The position numbers were made by a program, and so were the translations under genes. This document shows, piece after piece, positions 1 through 12,501 of a stretch of DNA of 64,000 nt. The notes beneath the pieces are model-generated. The model ran no database searches, was not told where the DNA came from, and worked only from the letters and a program-made list of their open reading frames with translations. Every line of letters begins with the position of its first letter. Positions within the stretch are counted from its first letter, which is position 1. Source of the DNA: Acinetobacter calcoaceticus ANC 3811 (GTDB lineage: Bacteria; Pseudomonadota; Gammaproteobacteria; Pseudomonadales; Moraxellaceae); contig NZ_KB976986.1 in assembly GCF_000399665.1 (NCBI RefSeq), forward strand, positions 3,032,733-3,096,732, written 5' to 3'.

Positions 1-95
1 GAATCTTTGGAATCTTTGGAATCTTTGGAATCTTTGGAATCTTTGGAATCTTTGGAATCTTTGGAATCTTTGGAATCTTTGGAATCTTTGGAATC
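1..95. repeat. 9-bp tandem repeat, ten full units plus a partial one
   Basis: The unit GAATCTTTG is repeated ten times without a mismatch (1-90) and followed by GAATC. The array may begin before the window. None of the six reading frames contains a stop within the array. The forward frame starting at base 1 reads Glu-Ser-Leu repeats and stays open to a TAA at 175-177, so the array could be the end of a truncated coding sequence. The frame alone does not prove that. The perfect units suggest a recent, length-variable repeat. Confidence 0.95.
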
Positions 96-277
96 GAGAA
101 TGCTATATATGCCTATAACTTCTATAAGAAGACATCAAAAATCTAAGATGAACGTATTTTTCCAAAATAAAAATTAATAAAAGTAGTGAAAATGTCTAAA
201 AAGAAGGCATATATATGACTTTTTTCATAAAATAGAAGAAAAAAGCGGCACTCGATAGAAAAAGGCAGAAATACCCC

Positions 278-305
278 TTGCCAAGGGGTAATAATGCTCT
301 ATAAT
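278..305 (+). promoter_or_regulatory. Probable rRNA operon promoter
   Basis: TTGCCA (278-283) and a perfect TATAAT (300-305) are separated by 16 bp. They lie about 375 bp upstream of the 16S gene, a normal leader length for an rRNA operon, with AT-rich DNA upstream that could act as an UP element. The -35 overlaps a short inverted repeat, CCCCTT and AAGGGG around GCC. The start of transcription would fall near 312. This is a motif match only. Confidence 0.6.
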
Positions 306-518
306 GCACATCCATCGGCGGTGATGCAGATAAGAACTTGTTGAAAAACAGTTACTTGGAATTGAGTTGATTACTTTAGGTAGTGAATTTGATAAGAAGT
401 TGGTTTTGAGAATAAGTTTTAAAAATATCGAAATTACCTGTTGACTTTTAAGAGATTAAGAGTAACATAGCCGACCTAGCTTGCTGGTGACGAACCAGGA
501 AGAAGATCATTAAGAGAT

Positions 519-548
519 TATGAAGAACAACTTGTGTGGATTTTTACT
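519..548 (+). other. 16S processing stem, left arm
   Basis: This stretch is nearly fully complementary to 2236-2266 on the other side of the 16S gene; for example GAAGAACAACTTGT pairs with ACAAGTTGTTCTTC. Folding would loop out the 16S precursor as a long double-stranded stem, the usual RNase III substrate in bacterial rRNA maturation. Confidence 0.75.
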
Positions 549-680
549 GATTGATTGATCGAAATATTATCATTGATTGATTGGTTTAAATTACTCGAAG
601 TTTATTTGAGCGAAATTTAAGTCAGAAAATTGATGAGCCAGAATTGGCACCTTGTCTTTAATAAGGTGCAAAATGATTTT

Positions 681-2218
<1,538 letters not shown>

Positions 2219-2235
2219 ACGAAAGATTGACGATT

Positions 2236-2266
2236 AGTAAGAATCCACAACAAGTTGTTCTTCATA
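2236..2266 (+). other. 16S processing stem, right arm
   Basis: The reverse complement of this stretch matches 519-548 almost base for base. It lies 18 nt after the mature 16S 3' end and before tRNA-Ile, where the downstream arm of a 16S precursor stem is expected. Confidence 0.75.
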
Positions 2267-2277
2267 GATGTATCTGA

Positions 2278-2354
<77 letters not shown>

Positions 2355-2410
2355 TGACTTTGACTGGTTGAAGTTATAGAAAAGAAGATACAGAACTGAT
2401 GATGTAAGCT

Positions 2411-2486
2411 GGGGACTTAGCTTAGTTGGTAGAGCGCCTGCTTTGCACGCAGGAGGTCAGGAGTTCGACTCTCCTAGTCTCCACCA
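2411..2486 (+). tRNA. tRNA-Ala (TGC anticodon)
   Basis: A 76-nt cloverleaf starting GGGGACTTAGC, with acceptor stem GGGGACT pairing with AGTCTCC (with a wobble) and an encoded CCA end (2484-2486). The anticodon TGC is at 2444-2446. It is the second spacer tRNA of the operon. Confidence 0.97.
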
Positions 2487-2840
2487 GAACTTAAGAGAAG
2501 TTCAGATTACAGAAATTAGTAAATAGGGATTAGATCTTAGTTTATTAACTTCTGTGATTTAAGTATCACGGTATTAAGCATGACCTGACGAAGGCATGTT
2601 TATTCATTAACAGATTGGCAAAATTGAGTCTGAAATAAATTGTTCACTCAAGAGTTTAGATTAAGCAATTGATCTAAATGAATTGAGAACTAGCAAATTA
2701 ACTGAATCAAGCGTTTTGGTATATGAATTAGATTGAAGCTGTACAGTGTTTAAATACACAGTACTTCAAACTGTAAGAGATTGATGAGAAATCATTGATC
2801 ATGTCTTATTACTCCTTGTAGGTAATAACGACTGTTTGGG
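2487..2840 (+). other. 16S-23S spacer, distal part
   Basis: About 350 nt between tRNA-Ala and the 23S stem. I see no gene. One short hairpin (CTGTGAT pairing with ATCACGG near 2553-2572) lies in it. The stretch is probably transcribed and discarded during maturation. Confidence 0.6.
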
Positions 2841-2847
2841 GTTGTAT

Positions 2848-5739
<2,892 letters not shown>

Positions 5740-5918
5740 ATACAACACCCAAGCAGTTGTATATATAGCATCAATCGATTCATTAATGTACAAATCAACT
5801 TGATTTAGTTATACGCTTAGCTAAAATGAACAAAATATCAAGACTCAATCAGCCCATCTGTAAAGATTTGGAAAACGCATCGGCATATTAAGACCAATGC
5901 TAGTATCCATACCAGTTG

Positions 5919-6034
5919 TGCTGGCGACCATAGCAAGAGTGAACCACCTGATCCCTTCCCGAACTCAGAAGTGAAACCTCTTAGCGCTGATGGTAGTGTG
6001 GGGTTTCCCATGTGAGAGTAAGTCATCGCCAGCT
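5919..6034 (+). rRNA. rrf: 5S ribosomal RNA
   Basis: GCTGGCGA near 5920 pairs with TCGCCAGC near 6026-6033 to form the terminal helix. Between them is the typical 5S core, including CCGAACTCAGAAGTGAAAC and GATGGTAGTGTGGGG. About 115 nt, the third RNA of the operon. Confidence 0.95.
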
Positions 6035-6043
6035 CATTATTCT

Positions 6044-6077
6044 AAACACCCCCAACCTAAGTTGGGGGTGTTTTTTT
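6044..6077 (+). terminator. rRNA operon terminator
   Basis: ACACCCCCAAC (6046-6056) and GTTGGGGGTGT (6061-6071) form an 11-bp GC-rich stem with a four-base loop, followed by a run of T. It is a strong intrinsic terminator 10 nt after 5S. Confidence 0.92.
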
Positions 6078-6212
6078 ATGCACGGAATTAAGAATTAATA
6101 CAGCTGACATGGCACACAAAAGTTAAAGCTATAAAAAATAAAGCTATTCTAAAATTATTTACCTCTTTAGAAATTTACATACTTAAATATGAATAATAAG
6201 GGAAAAATATCT

Positions 6213-6809
6213 ATGATAATTTATGGTGATGTAGATTCGGGCAATTGTTATAAGATCAAACTATTACTTTCCTTATTAAATATTAAACATAGATGGGTCC
6301 ACATTGATGTTTTAAAAAAAGACACTCAAACAGCAGATTTTTTATTCTTAAATCCTAATGGAAAAATACCTGTATTGCTCCTAGATGATGGTCGTGTTTT
6401 AAGCGAATCTAATGCTATTTTAGGTTATCTGGCTGACGGAACAGAACTTATTGCTACAGATTCCTATACAAAAGCAAAAATGTATCAGTGGATGTTCTTT
6501 GAACAATATAGTCATGAACCATTTATTGCAGTTGCTCGTTTTATTAATAAATATTTAGGGTTACCACCAGAAAGAATAGAGGAATATCATAATTTACAAC
6601 CGAAAGGCCATAAAGCACTATCTATTATGAATAAAGCTTTAGTAGAGCATGACTATCTTGTTGGAAATCAATTAACTATTGCTGATATTGCCCTATATGC
6701 CTATACCCATGTAGCTGATGAAGGTGGTTTTGATTTAGCTTTATATCCCAACATTCAGGCATGGTGCCAAAGAATTCAAAAATATTCAGGTTATGTAGGT
6801 ATGGGTTAA
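6213..6809 (+). CDS. Glutathione S-transferase family protein
   Basis: A 198-residue cytosolic protein of GST fold. The N-terminal thioredoxin-like half contains NPNGKIPVLLLDDG (47-60), with the family's cis-proline at 53 and the glutathione-binding Glu-Ser pair at 65-66. The all-alpha half carries GNQLTIADIALYAY, the usual N-capping motif region. The likely catalytic residue is Ser9 or a near neighbour, but I cannot assign the class or substrate. An upstream ATG at 6189 is possible. I prefer 6213 because an AAGGGA ribosome site precedes it and the fold begins at once with MIIYGD. The gene stands alone between two terminators, directly behind the rRNA operon. Confidence 0.88.
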   Translation: MIIYGDVDSGNCYKIKLLLSLLNIKHRWVHIDVLKKDTQTADFLFLNPNGKIPVLLLDDGRVLSESNAILGYLADGTELIATDSYTKAKMYQWMFFEQYSHEPFIAVARFINKYLGLPPERIEEYHNLQPKGHKALSIMNKALVEHDYLVGNQLTIADIALYAYTHVADEGGFDLALYPNIQAWCQRIQKYSGYVGMG

Positions 6810-6811
6810 TT

Positions 6812-6841
6812 AAAAAGGACTCTATAAGAGTCCTTTTTTTA
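6812..6841 (+). terminator. Terminator after the GST-like gene
   Basis: AAAAAGGACTC and GAGTCCTTTTTTT flank the loop TATAA, 3 nt after the stop codon. The A-rich left side may let it work for the opposite gene as well. Confidence 0.9.
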
Positions 6842-6872
6842 TATATGAAGCAAATTTCGAGTGCGTTCCGAT

Positions 6873-7601
6873 TTAAAAATGGGCTTCCAAGCCTACATAA
6901 GGACCCTTAAATTCAAACTTAAGATCATTATTATCGTAGTCATCTAAATCAATATTGAGTACGCGATATCCTGCTGTTAAACCAAGATCAATGAGTAGAT
7001 TATCTGCAAACTTATATTTTACTTCTGCCAATGCGTCTGTGATTCGTGCATCATCAAAGTTTGTATAAGTTGCTTCACCTTTAGCACTTAAGCCTGTAAA
7101 TGGAAGTTTTACTTCACCAGACAAATAAGCAATAGGATATGTTTTATCAATATCCACGCGCTTGCCTGTATACGCAGTGATATCACCATTTAGTACAGTT
7201 GCACCAAGTCCAGCATCTACACTCACAATATTGTCTAATAATTCATAATAGAGAATAAAATCGCTATGATCTAAATCAACTTTATAGTTAGCTTGACCTA
7301 GAGTTTCTGATTTAGTTTGGGTATCTAAATTTACATAACGAATTTTTGCATTTGGAATAAATGGGATTGGGTGTTCTATTGCCAATGAGAGCTGAGCACT
7401 ACCTTTTTGATCTAGATCTTGATCGTCAGGGAGTTGAGAAGACATATTAGCTTTACCATCATAAAACCAGTAGCCTACATCTCCTTTTACTCCAACAAAG
7501 TCTGCTTGAGCAAATCCACTTAAGCCCATCCCGAGCGTTAATAAAGATATTTTTAATATTTTCACTTTGAACATCCGCATAAAAGAAATCTTTGAGCGCA
7601 T
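6873..7601 (-). CDS. Outer-membrane beta-barrel protein, TIGR04219-like
   Basis: Up to 242 residues. After a hydrophobic signal segment ending in FAQA (cleavage before DFVGVKGD), the mature part consists of alternating hydrophobic/polar strands typical of a small porin-like barrel and ends in an aromatic (EAHF), the usual outer-membrane sorting signature. I recognise it as resembling the TIGR04219 family (function unknown). The start is uncertain: ATG codons at 7601, 7580 and 7574 are in frame and none has a strong ribosome site. The one at 7574 (MFKVKILK) gives the most compact signal peptide. Monocistronic, convergent with the GST-like gene. Confidence 0.8.
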   Translation of the reverse strand: MRSKISFMRMFKVKILKISLLTLGMGLSGFAQADFVGVKGDVGYWFYDGKANMSSQLPDDQDLDQKGSAQLSLAIEHPIPFIPNAKIRYVNLDTQTKSETLGQANYKVDLDHSDFILYYELLDNIVSVDAGLGATVLNGDITAYTGKRVDIDKTYPIAYLSGEVKLPFTGLSAKGEATYTNFDDARITDALAEVKYKFADNLLIDLGLTAGYRVLNIDLDDYDNNDLKFEFKGPYVGLEAHF

Positions 7602-8215
7602 GATATAGGCATCTTACTACAGATGCATTGATAAAAAACATGAGTCTGAAGCGTATATTGTTAATAATTTTTCTAAGTTAAATAAAATATTAATCATTTC
7701 AAATAATTAATATTTACCTCTTAGTTTGGGTGACATTAATCCTCTACAAATTTTAGTATAAATTTTTTCATCTAAATAAATGGGTGTTATCAAATTTTAA
7801 TTGGAAATTGAAGAATAAATTAATGGATAAGTTGAGTAATTAAATAGCGCTTTTTATGAATTGGAAGAAAATGTCATTGAACAACATTGCCTGCCTATAT
7901 GATTTAAATGTAAAGATTAGCTGAAAAATAACCAATTGTGAAAAAAACTTGGAAAATTCGTAAAATTTCTGATGGAAATTACAGTAAAAAGAAATAAAAA
8001 CAGGTATTGTTCAGCTATATAGGGGCAAAAAATGGACAAAAATCTTTAAGGAAGAATTTTCTATATTTGCTTGTTTGAAATGAAAATAAAAATACTCACA
8101 AGGTGCCTTTTATTCTCAATCAAACACAAAAGTATTCTTTGGTTCTTTTTTTGCATGCGGAATAACAATCAACAATAGCAGTAAAAATAAGCAATCTTTT
8201 AACATTAGGTGTTTT
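7602..8215. other. Long intergenic region, no gene seen
   Basis: About 610 bp of very AT-rich DNA between divergent genes. It must hold the promoters of the outer-membrane protein (left) and the sodium symporter (right). I found no convincing reading frame, RNA gene or repeat. A five-codon ATG frame near 8032 with a GGGG upstream is too short to call. Confidence 0.5.
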
Positions 8216-9694
8216 ATGACAGATTCTCGTGAAAACTGGACGTCACGATCTGGTTTTATTATTGCAGCCGTTGGTTCGGCTGTAGGCTTAGGTAATATTT
8301 GGCGCTTTCCATACGTTGCTTATGAAAATGGTGGTGGGGCGTTTCTTATTCCTTATCTATTAGCACTCATTACTGCTGGTTTACCGTTACTATTTTTAGA
8401 TTATGCGGTTGGGCATCGTAGTACTGGTTCACCTCCAAAAGCATATCGAGCCTTATTTAAAGGCGGAGAAACACTAGGGTGGTGGCAGGTTTGTGTCTGT
8501 ATCATCATCGGTTTGTATTATGCAAGTGTGTTGACATGGGCAGGTAGTTACGTTTACTTCTCTATTGGTCAAATGTGGGGAAGTGATCCGGAAGGCTTCT
8601 TCTTTAATACCTACTTACAAACCTCAAAAGCGACTGGGTTTGATTTACAGTTCGTAAGTCATTTATTCTGGCCGATTGTTGGAATTTGGGCACTTACTTT
8701 AATCATTCTTTATGGTGGGGTGAAAAAGGGTGTGGAATTATCCAATAAAATTTTCATGCCATTATTATTCGTTCTATTCACTATTTTGGTGATTCAGTCA
8801 TTGCGTTTGCCGGGTGCTGCTCAAGGTTTGAATGCATTCTTTACGCCAAACTGGTCAGCAATGATGGACTATAAAGTATGGTTAGCAGCTTATGGTCATA
8901 CTTTCTTTTCATTATCTGTTGGTTTCGGGATCATGGTTACCTATGCATCTTATTTAAAACCAAAAACGAATTTAACGGGTTCTGGCTTAATCGTTGGTTT
9001 TGCAAATGCATCAACTGAGATTTTGGCCGGCATTGGTATTTTTGCAGCGCTGGGCTTTATGGCACATGCGGCAGGTACTGAAGTTAAAGATGTCGTGAGT
9101 GGCGGAATTGGATTAGCATTTATTGCATTCCCGAAAATTATTTCAAGCTTAGGTACAGGGGCTGATTTATTTGGTCTTTTATTCTTCTCTTCACTTTTCG
9201 TCGCAGGTATTTCTTCGATGGTCAGTATTTTGGAAGTGCCTATTGCAGCAATGCAAGATAAGTTGAAATGGGGCCGTAAAAAAGCTGTAACGATTATTGG
9301 TGGTGGTAGTGCACTTGTATCAATTATTTTATTCTCAAGTGTAAATGCAATTAAGTTGGTTGATATTGTTGACCACTTTATCAACAATATCGGTATTATC
9401 GGTGGTGCATTAATATCAATTATTAGTATAGCTTGGTTTAAACGTTCGGCTCTTAAAGAGCTTAGTGACCATATAAATCGTATCTCAACTATTCAAGTTG
9501 GTAAGGGATGGGATTTCACTTTAACGGTTATTACATCTTTAATCTTGTTAACTACACTCTGTATGACTGTTTTTAATTTGATCAAAAATGGCTATGATAC
9601 TTATAGTATGAGCTTACAAGGTGTATTCGGCTGGGGCAGTGTGATTTTCTGTGCGGTCGTTGCAATCGTGTTAAGTAAAATGAAAGATCGCTAG
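8216..9694 (+). CDS. Sodium-dependent transporter, NSS/SNF family
   Basis: 492-residue inner-membrane symporter. The N-terminus has the NSS signature GSAVGLGNIWRFPYVAYENGG (residues about 15-35), which forms the sodium and substrate site in LeuT-like transporters. About eleven hydrophobic segments follow. The family carries amino acids or related solutes together with sodium. The substrate is not visible from sequence, though the small partner gene downstream suggests a MetP/MetS-type methionine or alanine carrier. An AGGTG ribosome site lies just upstream. The gene is 12 bp from the small subunit gene, forming a two-gene operon. Confidence 0.92.
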   Translation: MTDSRENWTSRSGFIIAAVGSAVGLGNIWRFPYVAYENGGGAFLIPYLLALITAGLPLLFLDYAVGHRSTGSPPKAYRALFKGGETLGWWQVCVCIIIGLYYASVLTWAGSYVYFSIGQMWGSDPEGFFFNTYLQTSKATGFDLQFVSHLFWPIVGIWALTLIILYGGVKKGVELSNKIFMPLLFVLFTILVIQSLRLPGAAQGLNAFFTPNWSAMMDYKVWLAAYGHTFFSLSVGFGIMVTYASYLKPKTNLTGSGLIVGFANASTEILAGIGIFAALGFMAHAAGTEVKDVVSGGIGLAFIAFPKIISSLGTGADLFGLLFFSSLFVAGISSMVSILEVPIAAMQDKLKWGRKKAVTIIGGGSALVSIILFSSVNAIKLVDIVDHFINNIGIIGGALISIISIAWFKRSALKELSDHINRISTIQVGKGWDFTLTVITSLILLTTLCMTVFNLIKNGYDTYSMSLQGVFGWGSVIFCAVVAIVLSKMKDR

Positions 9695-9706
9695 GAGGAT
9701 AAAATA

Positions 9707-9850
9707 ATGAATACTTCGGCAATCGTGATGATGGTAATTTCGATGGTGTTTTTATGGGGTGGATTGATTTTATCCATTCTACATTTATCGAAACATCCTG
9801 AAGAGTTAGATGATGTTTTAGAAGATGTAAAAGATCAGCATACGCTTTGA
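9707..9850 (+). CDS. MetS-like small subunit of NSS transporter
   Basis: A 47-residue protein: one hydrophobic span (about residues 5-27) followed by a short acidic tail (HPEELDDVLEDVKDQ). It is preceded by a near-perfect AGGAGG ribosome site that overlaps the end of the transporter gene. Single-span partners of this kind accompany NSS transporters, the prototype being MetS with MetP in Corynebacterium, where the small subunit is needed for transport. The assignment rests on size, topology and position. Confidence 0.85.
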   Translation: MNTSAIVMMVISMVFLWGGLILSILHLSKHPEELDDVLEDVKDQHTL

Positions 9851-9862
9851 TGCTGATCTAGT

Positions 9863-9891
9863 AAAAAGCAGGCTTAAAGCCTGCTTTTTTT
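9863..9891. terminator. Bidirectional terminator
   Basis: AAAGCAGGC and GCCTGCTTT flank a TTAAA loop, with T on the right and A on the left. It ends the symporter operon and overlaps the stop codon of rsmB on the other strand. Confidence 0.88.
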
Positions 9892-11194
9892 ATGCAATTT
9901 TTTGAATTTTACAATAATAAAATCCATCGCCAGATTGTGCTTGCGGTAATAATTGTCGACCATGAATTTGTTCAAGTCCCCAATTCGCTTCTATCTTAAT
10001 TTCTTTTGCATCAGTATGTTGTGCAAAGAAATTTATCATCTGCTGTTCATTTTCAGCTTTTAAAACTGAACAGGTAATATAGAGCAGTGTGCCTCCAACA
10101 TTGAGTTGTTGCCACATGTGTTCCAAAATCTGCTTTTGTAGTTCAATCGTTTGAGCTATGTCGCTAGATTGGCGCAATAAACGGATATCAGGATGACGAC
10201 GAATAACGCCTGTCGCAGAACATGGTGCATCAAGCACAATACAATCTACTGGTTGTGCAGGTACCCATTGAGTTGCATCGGCTGCCAAAATTTCTGTTTG
10301 AATTTGATCAAGTGCTAAGCGGTTTAAATTCTCAGTTACACGGATTAAGCGGTTAGAATCTTGGTCAATAGCAATGAGCTGAGCTGGTTTAAACTTTTCG
10401 AGTAAATGAGCTGTTTTTCCACCAGGTGCTGCACAGGCATCAATCACTGTTTTATTATTTAAATCTGGCAATAATGTTGCACATAGCTGAGCGTGTTCAT
10501 CTTGTACAGAAAACCATCCCTCTTCAAAACCGGGTAGCTGGGTAATTTGTACAGATTGTTCAAGAACAATACCTGCTTCAGACAGAGTACATGCACGTGC
10601 TTGAATATCTAGACTTTGTAGTTTTGCTAAATAAGCATCACGGTCAATATGACGCTGGTTAACTCGTAAGGTTAAAGGAGCGATTTGTTTTAATGATTGG
10701 CAAAGAGATTCCGTTTGTTCCCCCCAATCCTTTTTTAGCTTTTTAAAAAGCCAACTTGGTAAGCCATGTGCTTGTTGTAAACCTTGCTGAAAGTCATCAG
10801 TTTCTCGAGTAGCGCGGCGCAAAATAGCATTCACAATACCGCCGAGTGCAGGAAATCCAAGTTGTTTGGTGGCATCTACTGTTTCTGATATGGCAGCGTG
10901 TGCTGCAATACGCGTGCATAAAACTTGATAAAGTCCAACATACAAACAGGTTTCAACTGTTTCATTATTTAAAGGTTTGCTGAGCAAAGGTAAGCTAATT
11001 GATTTAAGAGCAAACCATTGGCGTAGCGTACCTAGAACAAGTTCATGAAATAGTGCGCGATCACGTTCTGCAACTTGATTCAGCTGTGTATTTAAAATAC
11101 TAGCAAGTGATTGGCCTTGCTGAACTTTTAATAAGGTCTGGACGACTTGAGCACGTAAGTTAAATCGTGACGAATTTGATGAAACCTGACTCAT
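9890..11194 (-). CDS. rsmB: 16S rRNA (cytosine-967-C5)-methyltransferase RsmB
   Basis: 434 residues. The N-terminal 140 or so form a NusB-like RNA-binding domain. The C-terminal part is a SAM-dependent RNA m5C methyltransferase with DACAAPGGK (252-260, SAM site), the LDAPCS motif with Cys325, and the TCS motif with catalytic Cys375. RsmB methylates C967 of 16S RNA. The start codon overlaps the end of fmt by 4 bp (ATGA type), so the two are translationally coupled. The fmt-rsmB order is conserved in many proteobacteria. Confidence 0.96.
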   Translation of the reverse strand: MSQVSSNSSRFNLRAQVVQTLLKVQQGQSLASILNTQLNQVAERDRALFHELVLGTLRQWFALKSISLPLLSKPLNNETVETCLYVGLYQVLCTRIAAHAAISETVDATKQLGFPALGGIVNAILRRATRETDDFQQGLQQAHGLPSWLFKKLKKDWGEQTESLCQSLKQIAPLTLRVNQRHIDRDAYLAKLQSLDIQARACTLSEAGIVLEQSVQITQLPGFEEGWFSVQDEHAQLCATLLPDLNNKTVIDACAAPGGKTAHLLEKFKPAQLIAIDQDSNRLIRVTENLNRLALDQIQTEILAADATQWVPAQPVDCIVLDAPCSATGVIRRHPDIRLLRQSSDIAQTIELQKQILEHMWQQLNVGGTLLYITCSVLKAENEQQMINFFAQHTDAKEIKIEANWGLEQIHGRQLLPQAQSGDGFYYCKIQKIA

Positions 11195-12153
11195 GGTAGA
11201 ATTTGTCCTACGTGAAGTTTTTGAGTTTGAGCAATTTGTTGATCATTCATTGCTTTACCGCCCGGCCATTGCACGCTGGTCAGACAAATAAAAGAGTTTT
11301 GACCACAAGCAACATGTACGCCTTGTTTATCAATTGCGATAATTTCACCAGCTTGGGCATTTACTCGGTTTTGAGTAGAAGTCGTTGAGTTCCAAACACG
11401 CAGAGCATTATTTTCATCTAACTGAATGAAGGCAACTGGCCAAGGGTTAAACGCACGAATATTTCGGTCAAGTTGAACAGCATCATTTGACCAGTCAATA
11501 CGAGCTTCTGATTTCACTAGCTTGTGTGCATAGACAGTTAGGCTTTCATCTTGAACTTCACGTTCTGCCAAATATTTTTGTAGTGTTTCTTCTGACTCGA
11601 GTACGTCACAAATTGCTGTTGCACCTTGAACTGCGAGTTTGTCATGTAAAGTCGCTGATGTATCTTCGGCTGTGATTGTACAGTAGATTTTATACATCAT
11701 ATCGCCTGTGTCTAAACCGGCAGCCATCTGCATAATCGTGATTCCGGTTTCTTCATCACCTGTTGCAATCGCACGCTGAATTGGTGCTGCGCCACGCCAA
11801 CGTGGTAATAATGAGCCGTGAATATTTAAACAGCCATATTTAGGAGTATCGAGCACAGCTTGTGGAAGAATCAAGCCATAGGCTGCAACGACCATCACAT
11901 CGGCACCTAAAGCTGCAAGTTCTTGTTGGGCTGCGAGCCCTTCTTCTGTAGATGCTTTAAAGTGAAGTGGTTGGTAAACAGGGATACCATGTTCAAGCGC
12001 AAGCTGTTTTACAGGAGATGGTGTTAGTTTTTGTCCACGACCTGCTTTACGATCTGGCTGAGTGTAAACGGCGATAATTTCATGGGAAGTTTTTAATAAT
12101 GCCGCCAATGCTGTTGCAGCAAATTCGGGGGTGCCAGCAAAAATAATTTTCAC
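11191..12153 (-). CDS. fmt: Methionyl-tRNA formyltransferase
   Basis: 320 residues, full length. It transfers a formyl group from 10-formyl-tetrahydrofolate to initiator Met-tRNA. The N-terminus MKIIFAGTPEFAA is typical. The active site is visible as CLNIHGSLLPRWRGAAP with Asn110 and His112, and Asp148 in GLDTGDMM. The C-terminal OB-like domain follows residue 210. First gene of the fmt-rsmB operon. A def gene, often beside fmt, is not present here. Confidence 0.97.
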   Translation of the reverse strand: MKIIFAGTPEFAATALAALLKTSHEIIAVYTQPDRKAGRGQKLTPSPVKQLALEHGIPVYQPLHFKASTEEGLAAQQELAALGADVMVVAAYGLILPQAVLDTPKYGCLNIHGSLLPRWRGAAPIQRAIATGDEETGITIMQMAAGLDTGDMMYKIYCTITAEDTSATLHDKLAVQGATAICDVLESEETLQKYLAEREVQDESLTVYAHKLVKSEARIDWSNDAVQLDRNIRAFNPWPVAFIQLDENNALRVWNSTTSTQNRVNAQAGEIIAIDKQGVHVACGQNSFICLTSVQWPGGKAMNDQQIAQTQKLHVGQILP

Positions 12154-12501
12154 AAATGCAATCCAAAAAGAGTTTATGGGTAGTATACGTGAAAAACGTT
12201 TGAAGCCCTAAACTCATGGCTATTGAGAGATTTGGTTTTTAAATAGTGAACAAAAAATTATTCAAAAATTTTTATTGATAAAAAAAGGTTATGAAAAAAT
12301 AAAAAATTATTCATGTAAGTTTTGCTAAATATTGACTGACTATTACTGTTCTTGGCTTTCCGAATATTATTTGCTTCTATAGAATGGAGAATGATCAAAT
12401 TATGATGATGAGTCAATATTCCGACTGATCTAACGCTATATCAGTATCATTCAGCCAGAGTGGAAGAAATTCCGCTCAAGCACAACTTGTTGGAAACACT
12501 A
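12154..12501. other. Divergent promoter region of fmt and ilvD
   Basis: About 350 bp, AT-rich in the middle. It lies between two divergent genes, so it should contain both promoters. I could not identify a convincing -35/-10 pair, attenuator or leader peptide for ilvD. Confidence 0.45.

Larger units (their letters stand above)
96..680 (+). other. rRNA operon leader region
   Basis: I find no convincing gene between the repeat and the 16S RNA. The stretch holds a strong promoter near 278-305, then a transcribed leader of about 370 nt. The leader carries the left arm of the 16S processing stem (519-548) and a small hairpin just before 16S (GCACCTT at 647-653 pairing with AAGGTGC at 663-669). 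The loop of that hairpin, TGTCTTTA, resembles a boxA antitermination element, but this is only a weak likeness. Confidence 0.6.

Noticed and set aside
1..95. Possible CRISPR array at the window start
   Set aside because: Units are 9 bp and directly adjoining, with no spacers. It is a simple tandem repeat.
7855..7923. 22-codon frame in the long gap before the sodium symporter
   Set aside because: No ribosome site, and frames this short are expected by chance in 600 bp of AT-rich DNA.
8950..9387. 145-codon frame antisense to the sodium symporter
   Set aside because: It is the complement of a strongly conserved transporter gene, its translation is a low-complexity shadow, and it has no ribosome site.
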